Source of the DNA: Viscum album
Lineage: Eukaryota; Streptophyta; Magnoliopsida; Santalales; Viscaceae
Assembly: GCA_963277665.1 (NCBI GenBank)
Contig: OY728166.1
Location: 545,287,219 to 545,351,218, forward strand
Direction: 5' to 3'
Length of the DNA: 64,000 nucleotides
The notes under the pieces are model-generated. The model saw only the letters and a list, made by a program, of their open reading frames with translations. It did not search any database and was not told the origin of the DNA. Shown here one piece after another: positions 1 to 9,629 of the stretch; position 1 is the first letter of the stretch; every line of letters starts with the position of its first letter. A program made the translations under genes and the position numbers.

Positions 1-343
1 CAAACCATGTTACTGCGTTGGTTTTCACAGTGTGGGTATCATGGTTAGAGAACTGTTTATCCATCCTTTATTCCAATGAATGATGAGTGTAAAACGTATT
101 TGAATGAAAAGTTAATATTTTCCCCATCCCATATTCTTTATATAAAACTACACCCATTACCAATCCCTCATATCTTATGACATAGACATACACCCACCTC
201 AAATTCACCTTAGCTCTTCCATCTCCCCTATATCATTTCCTACCCCTCTTATTTTATGTATGGTGAAAATAGGTCATATTTTATCCTCCCATATCTCTCT
301 GTTATTCATCTTTCTCTCCACTTGATATCTTTATCACTATAGC
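1..343. other. AT- and pyrimidine-rich flank, no gene
   Basis: No coding signal on either strand. The stretch at about 120-340 is rich in C and T on the plus strand. It lies directly outside the terminal TGTCA of the inverted LTR fragment, and no primer-binding site follows that LTR end, so this looks like flanking DNA rather than the inside of a retroelement. Confidence 0.5.
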
Positions 344-1405
344 TGTCACGACTTGTCCCATAGGGCCCGTGCCATGACCACCCCAAGCCCACCTTCTATA
401 GGCTTGGGTCTGGCGACTAGCACCGAAAGATGTAATCCCTAAAACTAGGAAGACATTGACATAATAACCTTTAAACACACACAACCAAGCACATATAATG
501 ATACGAAGAAAAGTAAACTGAATAGTAAATAGAGCAAGTACAGTAATAAAAATGGTCTATAATACAAGCCCAAATTGAATGTACACGGAAAATTGGAAAG
601 TACAAGTTGTCTGATTGGTGAAAAGAAGCTCTAAGATCAACCACATCGATTCCTTCCAGAAGGGTAGGTACAGATCGCCTCCTCAGAACTCTACTTCCAC
701 TTGTATCCTCTATAAACTAACACGCCATATGGTCCACCTCCGAGCAACATCGAGTCCCGATACGCTCGTCCTCAGTCAACGTTGTCTGTCATCTGCATCC
801 AGCAGAATAAGGTGAGGGCATAGCCCATGCAAGGATGGGTATAACGATAATTAGTAGGGACCCTGAGACCCTCAAGGTATTTCAAAATCCACCAAGGATA
901 AACACAAAGTATGAAATCAATAGATAACCCTACTTAGGTATATGCCCATATATAAACATGAGTTTTCAAGTAATCCTCTCAATCACGAGGAAAACATAGA
1001 GGTAATGAATCTACTCACACCTGGTGTATCTTTAGGTACATTAGTAGACATTATTAGTTATAAATATCGAATCATCTTATTTCGTTAAGAGAATCTACTG
1101 CTGACTTGCACAAAATCACTAAGACGTGCCCCACACAGGATCATTAGGAGGTGACCCACACAGGATCGCTAAGAGATGACCCACACATGATCGCTAGGAG
1201 CTGACCCACACAAGATCGCTATGAGCTGACCCACATAGGATCACTATGAGCTGACCCACATAGGATCACTATGAGATGACCCACACAGGATCTCTAGGAT
1301 CTACCCAACACATGATTGTTAGGAACTGACCCACACAGGTTTTCTAAGAGATGAACTGCATAGGATCGCTAAGAGCTGACCCGCACAGGATCGCAAGGAG
1401 CACTC
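344..1405 (-). mobile_element. LTR fragment of a Ty3/gypsy (Tekay/del-like) element, inverted
   Basis: Read on the minus strand, this matches the right-hand part of the 3' LTR of element 1 (about 18220-19214) in the same order: the 25-bp minisatellite (1104-1405 here), the segment around the 'ATACTCACCC' motif, then the LTR end GTCGTGACA at 344. The end TGACA is a good LTR terminus. No tRNA-Met primer-binding site follows it, so this is a 3' LTR end or a solo-LTR piece. The rest of the LTR is missing: at about 1405 the sequence switches to a plus-strand LTR end. It is non-coding; small ORFs here are chance. Confidence 0.8.
1104..1405 (-). repeat. 25-bp LTR minisatellite (inverted copy)
   Basis: About 11-12 degenerate tandem copies of a 25-bp unit. 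On the minus strand each contains the core GATCCTGTGTGGGTCA followed by a variable CTCCTAGC-type spacer. The same array occurs on the plus strand at 18223-18460 and partly at 8785-8841, inside the 3' LTR of element 1. Confidence 0.85.
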
Positions 1406-1414
1406 TTCTCGTCA

Positions 1415-1854
1415 CCCAGTTAATGTGGATGAGGGTACCAGGATTGGTCAGTTCTCGGAGGTGGACAATATGGTGTGTCGGATTGAATAGGATATGAGTG
1501 GATGTGGAGTGTTGAGGAAGGGATTTGTACGTACCCTTCGGGTAGGAATCAAGGTGGACGATCTAGGAGCTCTTTTTCACCTATCAGCCGTCTTGTACAT
1601 TCCATTTTTTCATGATTATTCCAATTGGTCTTGTATTCCGGCCGATTATTTTTATTGTACTCACTATGTTTACTATTCGTTTAACTTCTGTTTTTATCTT
1701 GACATGTGCTTTATTACATGTGTTTATAGTTTATAAAGGCAATGCCTTCCCATTTTTAGGGATTACGCCGTTCGGTGCTAGTCACCATCCCCTGACCTAT
1801 GGACGGTGGGCATGGGGTAGTCAGGGCATGGGCCCCGAGGGATGGGACATGAAA
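1415..1854 (+). mobile_element. Truncated 5' LTR of gypsy element 1
   Basis: Matches 18780-19214, the end of the 3' LTR, in sequence and order: GGTACCAGGA(C/T)TGG, the GGATGATCCAGGAGCT-type segment, 'TTTTAGGGATTAC', 'TGCTAGTCACCA' and the closing GATGGG..TGAAA. It is followed at once by the primer-binding site, which makes it a 5' LTR. Only the last ~440 bp remain of an LTR that is about 3.1 kb in the 3' copy. The left part is replaced by an inverted LTR fragment. Confidence 0.8.
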
Positions 1855-1857
1855 AAT

Positions 1858-1869
1858 TGGTATCAGAGC
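1858..1869 (+). promoter_or_regulatory. Primer-binding site, initiator-Met tRNA
   Basis: TGGTATCAGAGC is the standard plant LTR-retrotransposon primer site, complementary to the 3' end of initiator methionine tRNA. It lies 3-4 bp after the LTR end, where minus-strand DNA synthesis would start. It is an exact 12/12 match to the usual form. Confidence 0.93.
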
Positions 1870-2133
1870 AGTCAGTTCTACCTCAGAACATAGGACTATG
1901 ATCTTTCTTTTAATGAAAATAGTGTTAAGTGTAGTGAGTGTGGTTATTAGTTTAGGGAATCCAGTGTTGGTACGGTGGCCGAAGTATATATACACCAGGA
2001 CCATGAAATTAGATTTCTGAATCAGTGCATGAAAACACTGATTGTGTGTGTCTTTTCTTGAGTTTTATTTGTGACCTCTTAGATTCATCTCACTAGGTAT
2101 AAATTATTGACTTTGGCGCACCTATTTATTTTT

Positions 2134-3090
2134 ATGATTCCTACACACAGACAACTAGCTAGGGTTATGAGAGTTGTACTCACTAATAGACCACCGAGGG
2201 ATAATGCCTCACTACAAGGAACTTTTATAGTAAAGGCACCAGTGGAGGAACAAATGGTACCATTACCCATTGGGATGTCGATGCCACCAGCCCTAGCAGT
2301 AGACAGTGCACATCACTTGAGCACATTGCACGAGTTCCAGTGCCAGAGTCCACCCAAGATCCAGGAAGAGATGGACTCACAGTTAGATGAGGATTGGTTG
2401 GAGGCTGTAGTGAGAGTCTTCTGACTGGTTGTGACACCATCCGATATCATGTTGATCTTTGTTTTCAGTCTTCTACATGCATCAATTTGCATATGGTGGA
2501 GCTTGATGCTCCAGATTCACGATGTGGTGACGCTTTGCTGGGAAGACTTCAAGATCCTGTTTCAGGCTGAGTTTGTCCTAGAAACTCTTTACATAGTGCG
2601 CATATAAGAGCTTCTTCATCTACAGCAGGGTAGCATGACTATGCCTCAGTACTCAGTGAGGTTCACTAAAATCTCATGTTACTCACCAGATATGGCACAA
2701 GACCCATTATTCAGGGCCTAGACCTTCGAGCAGGGGCTTAGAAGAGATATCAGGGATTCGATGATTTTACTCATCATCTCGATACAGGTGGGTGTTTTAG
2801 AGGGAGCCCTCTAAGTGGAGAGTTTTCTTGATGAGCAGTCACCAGCAGTAAGAACTTCCACCATTCGTCGCGTAGTAGAGTCTTCTGCAGCTGGAAGCAG
2901 ATAGATGTCACAGAAGTCCAAGAAGACCAGACCTATTGTTGGACAACCACATGATTCAGGATTGGTTGTGTGGGGCACCCGAGGTGCAGTTGGTCATTCC
3001 ATGAGTGGGCAGTGTTACATATGCGGCGGGTAGGGTTACATGGCTCGTGACTGTCTGACCCGTCGTACAGATGATCTGTAGATAGTCGAA
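2134..3090 (+). pseudogene. gag: gag pseudogene, element 1
   Basis: Gag is the capsid/nucleocapsid precursor of the retrotransposon. The likely start is the ATG at 2134, about 265 bp after the primer site; the matching place in element 2 also has an ATG. Recognisable pieces in shifting frames are WEDFKILFQAEF (about 2535), a QQGSMTMPQYSVRF block (about 2625), FEQGLRRDIRDSM (about 2725) and VESFLDEQS (about 2815), all typical of plant gypsy gag. A zinc knuckle at about 3010-3060 reads CYICGG-stop-GYMARDC: the CCHC cysteines remain, but a stop and a Tyr in place of His break it. Several in-frame stops show it cannot be translated whole. Confidence 0.8.
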
Positions 3091-3324
3091 GGACCACCTA
3101 GGCATAGATTGATATTCGACTAAGGTGATCCTCAGAGAGAAGGAGGATGTGTCCAAGGAGTTGGTCGAGTAGTTGGCGATGGGTGAAAATTCGATATGTT
3201 ACCGCCACCACCACCAGGAGGTCTACCCAGACTACGGGGAGCAAGTTAATAAGAGAGATCTTAGATCCTGGCAGTTGAAGCCTATGATCACAACGCTCTG
3301 GATATGTTATGAGGTACAATCTAT

Positions 3325-3600
3325 GTCTACTCCACCTTAGATGATGTACTTATAGACACATGTGCCATTCATTCATTTATTTCCACTACCCTATTTCGGA
3401 GCTCAGAGATTCTGATGTAGTCTTTTGATCAATCCTTATGGCTAGAGACTCATACGGGAGAGTATTCGACAATTACGCACTGGTGCCGGCATTGTGAGCA
3501 TACTCTAGGAGGTGAGATATTCAGTTGGGATCTCTTATTAGCAGCACCGAGGCCTTACAACTTCATCATGGTTATGGACTGGTAATCTGTAGTCCATGCT
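3325..3600 (+). pseudogene. Retropepsin-like aspartic protease remnant, element 1
   Basis: The protease would cut the gag-pol polyprotein. The active-site segment reads VLIDTCAIHSFIS at about 3346-3390, matching the plant gypsy form DTGATHSFI with the catalytic Asp kept but the essential Gly changed to Cys. About 150 bp on, a block reading YNFIMVMDW matches the usual ILGMDWL motif and is followed by a stop. It sits between gag and RT as expected. Confidence 0.75.
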
Positions 3601-3829
3601 CATATTGACTATATTAAGCGCAATGTGCGGTGTCTCCACACAGATGAGACCAGTTTAACCTTCACCGGTGAGAAGGGATCCTCTACAGCGCATTATAGAA
3701 TTACCCAGAGGAGTGTGCAGCTGATTACACATCAGTTGGTAAGCCTTACCCTCAGATTGGTTGATGTGGAGAGTCTGAGTTATTCTGTAGTGGTGGAACA
3801 GTAAATGGATGTATTCTTTGATTATGACC

Positions 3830-4760
3830 CAGGTCTACCTCCTCATAGAGAGGTGGACTTTTCAATTGACTTGTACCCTTGGACGACACCAATCTCAAAT
3901 CTCAACACAAGTGTATCGATTGGCTCTCATAGAGCTTCGTGAGTTGCATGTAAAACTAGAGGACTTATAGTGGAAGGGATTGATGCGGCCTAGTGTTTCC
4001 CCTTTGGAAGCCTGGATTTTGTTCGCCAAGAAGGTAGATGGGAGCTTGAGGCTTTGTGTTGACTATTGGCTCCTGTAACAGGTAACTGTGAAGAACAAGT
4101 ACCCACTCTTCAGGATTGACAATCTCTTTGATCACTTGAAGGGAGCACAATGTTTTTTGAAGATAGAAATTATATCAGGCTATCAGCATCTCAGAGTACG
4201 AGATGAGGATGTGAAGAAGACGATTTTCAGATGTCGTTATGGCAATTACGAGTTCTTAGTTATTCCATTTGGTGTAACCAATGCTCCAACAGTGTTCATG
4301 GGACTCATGAATAGGATCTTTCAGCCATACCTTGATCGATTAGTAGTAGTCTTCATCGATGACATTCAGATCTACTTGGATACTGAGGAGGAGCATGCCT
4401 ATCATTTTCAGGTAGTACAGGACACACTCAGAGAGAACCAACTTTATAATAAGCTCTCAAAGTGCATGTCTTGGATCCAAGAGGATAACTTTCTGGGACA
4501 TGTCAAATTGGAGGCTGGAGTTATAGTGGATCCAGAAATGATTGAGGTAATACCTTCATGGGAGCCACTCTAGAGTGAGAAGGAGGAATGGAGTTTCTTG
4601 TGTTTGGCTAGATACTATCGGAGAATTGTACTAGACTTCTCGAGCGTTACAGAAACACTATCATCATTTACGAAGAAGGGGAAACTCTTTTTTTGGTTAT
4701 AGAAAATCTAGAAGTGTTTTCATGAACGAGGGAAGAGTCATACTAGTGCACCCATCTAGA
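3830..4760 (+). pseudogene. pol: Reverse transcriptase pseudogene, element 1
   Basis: The RT copies element RNA to DNA. The entry block (PGLPPHREVDFSIDL, about 3832) leads to the best-kept open stretch of the element, 4088-4573 (161 codons). There, the palm motifs are visible: [25 protein letters not shown] (canonical SKID, so the first catalytic Asp of the AFLKIDL motif is Glu here), [18 protein letters not shown], and VFIDDIQIY, with the paired Asp of the FxDD catalytic box intact. NFLGHV and a YYRRIVLDFSS thumb segment follow. Stops at 4573, in the connection region and before 4088 break the frame. Length and order fit gypsy RT. Confidence 0.9.
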
Positions 4761-4769
4761 GGCTTCCAG

Positions 4770-5125
4770 AAGATGTCATAGTGTACGTAGCTTACAACGA
4801 CATATCAGGGAAGAAACATTGATGTGTCCTATTGTAGGAGTGAGAAGTGATCACATATGGTTCTCGATATCTGAGACACCATGAGAAGAACTACGCTACC
4901 CATGACCTGGATTTAGTAGCAGAGGTCTTTGCCTTGAAGATGTGGTGGAACTATCTGATGGGAAAGTGTTTTTTAGAGTACACTGATCACAGGAGTATTA
5001 GGTATATCTTATCTCAGAAGGACCTGATCATGAGACAATGGCATTGGCTTGAGTTCTTCTAGGACTATGACTTCGAGATAGTCTATACACCAGGGAAGGG
5101 GAACGTTGTTGTAGATGCACTCAAC
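4770..5125 (+). pseudogene. pol: RNase H pseudogene, element 1
   Basis: RNase H removes template RNA from the RNA-DNA hybrid. The segment begins VYVAYNDISGKK, where the family has VYCDAS (catalytic Asp kept as D in YND, surroundings changed). It continues with VITYGSRYLRHHEKNYATHD, LDLVAEVFALKMWWNYL, FLEYTDHRSIRYI and a closing VYTPGKGNVVVDALNRR. The order matches plant gypsy RNase H from end to end. The part from 4847 to 5062 is open; stops lie on both sides (about 4820 and 5060). Confidence 0.87.
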
Positions 5126-5389
5126 AGAAGGTCTTGTATACAACTGCTAGGTGAGGAGACAGAGGAGGTAGTTGAATTGCAGATATCCTTTGTGGATAGA
5201 TATAGATAAAATTTTCTATAGTCTCTTACAGTCACTCTCCCACTTATTTAGTGAATCAGGGAGGCGTAGCATAGGGATGCTAACTACGAGGCTCAACATG
5301 CTCAGATATCTACATGGCAGGCACCATATGGATTTTGTGAAGGTGGAGAGAACATCATTCTCTTCAAAGGACGTACCATGGTACCAGTG

Positions 5390-6180
5390 TCACTTCAGGA
5401 GGATGTTTTTAGAGAGTTACACACATCCCATCTAGAAGTACATCCTCTAGTGGTGAAGATGTACCAGGACCTCTGACGACAGCACTGGTGCTCGGGAATG
5501 AAGAAAGTTGTAGCATATGTTGTCTCTCGATGACTCACTTGTAAGCAAGTGAAGGTAGAGCATCAGGTACTAGAAGGCTTGGGTCAAACATTAGAGGTAC
5601 AAGAGTGGAAGTGGGATGAGATATACATGGAATTCTTAATAGGACTTTCACATACATCTAGAGGTCATGAATCGAATTGGGTGATCATCGACCAACACAC
5701 TAAGTCATCCCACATACTATCGATCAGAGATTAGGGTTCAACAGAGAGCTTGGGATGCCTCTAAATGCATGATATTGTCAAGAAACATGGATTTCCCTCG
5801 ATGATAGTCTCCGATATTGATGCACATTTTACTTCCCGGCTATGGAAGGGGTTACAGGAGGCTTTCGGGATGCAGCTTTGTTTGAGCACCGGCATCCACC
5901 CCAGATGGATGGATAGACTGAGCGGACCATTCCAACCATCGAGGACATGATTCGTTCTTGTGTCCTTGACTTCGGCCGCAGATTGGAGGATCACTTTCCT
6001 TTAGTGGAGTTTTCATACAACAACAGTTATCACTCCACCATTGGTATGAAGCCTTTTGAGGCATTGTATAGGCAACCATGTAGATCACCCTTGTGTTGGA
6101 CTGAACCAGGTGAGTCCGCACTAGTTGGACCAGAGATGGTACAAGAAACCACGATGAAATTTCTGATAATCTATGAGTAG
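5390..6180 (+). pseudogene. pol: Integrase pseudogene, element 1
   Basis: Integrase inserts the cDNA into the host chromosome. The zinc-binding HHCC region is at about 5420-5560 (HLEVHP, KMYQDL, GMKKVVAYV, LTCKQVKVEHQ); the first Cys codon has become TGA. The core starts WKWDEIYMEFLIGL, where the catalytic first Asp (usual MDF) is Glu. The second Asp is kept in IVSDIDAHFTS (about 5803). The third-residue segment (DGQTERTI family) is out of frame by one insertion, with Gln now TAG, but its Glu is still readable. The tail FSYNNSYHSTIGMKPFEALY and RSPLCWTEPGE is well kept (5947-6180). Confidence 0.88.
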
Positions 6181-6666
6181 ATGAAGAATACACAATGTAG
6201 GCATAAGACTTATGCTAATAAGAGACAGAGACATCTGGATTTCGCAGATGGTGGCCACGTCTTTCTTCAGGTCTCACCTCGACGAGGTTTGTGAAGATTT
6301 GGACGAGGCAGAAAGTTATCTCCAAGGTTCATCAGACCTTTTCATGTTATCAGCAGATTTGGCAAGGTGGATTACCGCTTAGCTCTTACACCTCAGTTGC
6401 CCTGGGTGCATGACGTCTTCCATGTATCCTATATGAATAGATACGTGCACGACCCTTCTCACATCATCGACCATGGAGATCTAGACAATGACAATGAGGA
6501 GAATTTTATGGAGGCTCTAGTAGATATTGAGGATCGACAGGAGTGGTTCCTTCATGGATGGTTGATAACTATGGTTCACATTCACTAGTATCACGAGAAC
6601 CTTGCGGAGAGGACATTGGAGTGGGAGGATCAGATGCGTTCTCAGTACCCCCACTTGTTTACCTAG
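6181..6666 (+). pseudogene. Pol C-terminal, chromodomain-like region, element 1
   Basis: This follows the integrase core and matches the C-terminal end of Tekay/del chromoviruses: VDYRLALTPQLPWVHDVFHV, NRYVHDPSHII, an acidic linker, then a W/E-rich region ending WEDQMRSQYPHLF and a TAG at 6664-6666. In intact relatives this region carries a chromodomain thought to direct insertion to marked chromatin; here only its outline is left. At least three stops interrupt it. The polypurine tract follows after 35 bp. Confidence 0.75.
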
Positions 6667-6700
6667 TTATGAGTTTTGGTTTATGGGTACGTAAATACCT

Positions 6701-6713
6701 GATGTGGGGATAA
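6701..6713 (+). promoter_or_regulatory. Polypurine tract, element 1
   Basis: GATGTGGGGATAA directly precedes the 3' LTR start TGTTAAGACC. This is the plus-strand primer of LTR retrotransposons. Element 2 has AAGGTGGGGAGAA at the matching place. Confidence 0.85.
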
Positions 6714-8841
6714 TGTTAAGACCTAGAATTTCCATGTAATGTTTTTTAAATAAATGGGAATTTTACGAGTCTTTGAAAATTTACGACGCATGATTCTATG
6801 GCCCGGAGTGCCCAGAATGAATTTATGAACATTATTTCAGGTGCGTTCAGTAAATGTGCAACTGGATTTTTCTAACTTTTAAACTAGTGCTTGAATTGGA
6901 ACTTGAGTGCATCGTTGATCTCGTAGTACCATTAATCTATTAAGAATACATTCACCTTGAGAGCAGTTAGTCGAGGGTGAATGATAAATTTTGGGTTTTT
7001 CATGAATAGAACAAAATAAAATAAAGTGTGTAACATTTTGTTTGAAACTCCCATGTGGAAGTTTCACGGATGGGGCTACCTGAATTAACCTCCCATTAGT
7101 GGTTATGGTGGTGGGGACCACTCAAGCCTAACCTCCCATGAGAGGTTATGTAGGTGGGGACCACCTAAGGATTAACCCTCTTGAACTACCATCTTAAAAA
7201 GGGAGAAACCTCTCAAATCCCTCTTTAATGTTGAGGAGCCTCTTGTGCTTCCTCCAAATTAATTAGGCCAGCACCACACATTAATTTTTTCCAACATGTG
7301 TGTGTGTGTGTGCCAACATCATTTATTCTTAACTTCAATTATATTGGCACCTCTTTATTTTGGTGGGGAATGAAGAATGTGAGAACTCTTTGGAGAATCG
7401 TGGAGAATCCCATCCTCCAACAATGAATGCTCTCCCTGACGAATAATGCCTTCGACTATAAAGAACGAACGAACGAGCCCGGGATCGGAGGGGTGTGGCG
7501 GGCACAAGGAACACCAATATCTTCGACTTCTTCCAACATGTGATGTCTTCATCTACGACGAATCTACATCTGTACTTCTTTCTCTTGACAACATGAAAGA
7601 ACAATCAAAGGTAGGTGTTATTATTAAATTCTTGATTTCTCTCCTTTAATATTCTCGTTTTTGGAAAACAGGGCGAATGTGGATCAACTAGAACGAGTTG
7701 ATTCACAATTCATATTAAATTAAATTTTTTTCGTTCGTGACTCCTAATTTTTGCTGATACACATGCTACTGCTCTAACGTAGGGGGTGCATGCCAAAAAA
7801 ACATGGCTCGAACCCTCCATCATTATTTCTTATTGTGTTCTTCGTGATGGAAGAAAGTGGCTTACACCACGATGATGATTGAAGAGAAGGGCTGGCTAAA
7901 CCAACCGCCAGGAATGGCACAGCTCCCCGCCGTCCATGGCCAAGCCACCGCCCGAGCCACCGTTGCCATCTGCAACTGAGCCGCCACACACAACCTCGCC
8001 GCCCGAGCCACCGCCATCGTCCACGGTCGTGCCGCTGCCCGGGCCGCGCCTGTTGTCCGTAGCCGAGATGCCACCCACAACCTCGTCTCTTGATTGACCA
8101 CCGCCTTCCTTGGACGATCCACCGCTCGAGCCAGCACCAACGTCTGCAGCTGATCCACCACTCGTGACATCACCCCTTGTCTTAACCACCCTCGCAGAAA
8201 CACCGGGACGATCCGCCCTCATGGCAACCTCCGTGGATGAGCTGCCCTCGATGCACCCCCCACAGCCCTCCGCAACCCTTCGAGGCCTGCCGGAACGTCC
8301 AAAAGTTTGGGCCGCCGACCATGGGCTGGGATGGATCCATTGGCCTCCTAGCGAAGGATGGGCCGGGTCAGTCCAGGTCGGTCCGACCCGGTCAAACCAG
8401 ACCGAGACCCACTATGACCCATTTACGCTCATTTGGTCATAAATTTGGCACCAGACGTCTGTTTGACAAATCGTTAGCGATGCTGGAAAACTCAGAGCGA
8501 GAGGGTAACTTTGAGTATAATCTTCTAGAGATTTGGATTATGATGGGGTATGACTTGGTTGGATCGGTCACGAATCCAACCGGGTCCCTCGGTCTAAAAT
8601 GTTAATAACTCACAGACCGGGTGTCCGATTGACGCACCGACTGTTGTGTTGAGACCCCAATGACTTGGTGAACTTTTAAGATACTTATTCGTGGGACATC
8701 ATGGTAGTTGGAAATTGAATACTAGATTTTGGAACAGACTCTCCTAGAGATGAGAAAGCCTAATGTGGAAACCCATTAGCTGGCTATGATGAGATGAGTG
8801 CTCCTAGGGATCCTCTGCGGGTAACCTCCTAGACATCCTGT
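6714..8841 (+). mobile_element. 3' LTR of element 1, left part
   Basis: Starts TGTTAAGACC right after the polypurine tract. It shares its order of blocks with the LTRs of element 2: an early TGATTCTATGGCCCGG-type block, a GGTGGGGACCAC block (about 7100-7165), a GC-rich middle (7900-8420), and the start of the GATCCT/GTGGGT minisatellite (8785 on). The CACTA interrupts it at 8841. A (TG)8 run lies at 7297-7312. ORFs in the GC-rich middle occur on both strands and look like composition effects. Confidence 0.85.
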
Positions 8842-9140
8842 CACTACTGGAAAAGTAGGCTATAAAAACGGTTTATAACCGTTGTTATAGGCTGGAAAAC
8901 CATTGGCCAGTTAGCCGTGAGGAAAGCCCTATACCAACGGTTTCATTGAAACCGTTGGTATAGGTGTTTGAGAATTCTGGGAAACTCTTTACCAACGGTT
9001 CAGAACGGTTGGTATAAGTTTTTCCAGAATTCTGGAAAAAGCTTTACCAACGGTTCAGAACCCTTGGTATAAGGTTTTCCAGAATTCTGGAAAAGGCTTT
9101 ACGAACGGTTCTGAACCATTGGTAAAGATTTTCCCAGAGC
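8842..9140. repeat. CACTA subterminal palindromic repeats, left end
   Basis: Several near-perfect inverted repeats of TACCAACGGTTT with its complement AAACCGTTGGTA, for example 8931-8961 and 8990-9017, alternate with an AGAATTCTGG spacer. In En/Spm elements such motifs are bound by the regulatory transposon protein (TNPA); this role is inferred from the family. Confidence 0.85.
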
Positions 9141-9629
9141 TACTGCACTGCAGCCCCCAGAAGCCCTTCTGAAGCCCTCCCGAAGCCCTACCATACACCT
9201 GTATAAAAAAACAGTGCACAACAACCCTCCAGTATACCCTCCACTATACACCTGCATAAAAATATCACAAAAGCCACATACAGACTTCAAAAAATATAAA
9301 AAACACCTAAAATATCCCAAAAAAACACACATGACACAAATCATCTAGTGGTAATTCACCTCACCCATCAAATTCTAATAGGCAGAATAGTTTGATAAAT
9401 ATCTATTAGAGTTGAATAAGACATTCAAATTGACTCAAATCCCAATTTTTTTTGATACTAGGTTTGGGTATGTAATGATTTGTGATGAGTTTTTCATTGA
9501 CCTTGTATTGATTATAATATATGGTGAAAAGATATTTTCTTAGGTGTCTCATCACTTATGACACCATGAGTGAAACTACCCAACTCATGAAAAAGAGTTT
9601 GTGACTATCGTTGATGAGTGTAAATTTCA
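9141..9629. other. CACTA spacer, no gene
   Basis: Unique-looking sequence between the left subterminal repeats and the tandem array. An 81-codon minus-strand ORF at 9099-9344 overlaps the subterminal repeats, shows no family motif, and I do not call it. Confidence 0.5.

Noticed and set aside
1104..1405. CRISPR-like array of ~25-bp repeats
   Set aside because: Repeats are degenerate and directly adjoining, without unique spacers, and lie in a plant LTR.
4088..4573. Intact RT gene in element 1
   Set aside because: The open stretch is only the central part of RT; stops lie on both sides, and one catalytic Asp position is changed.
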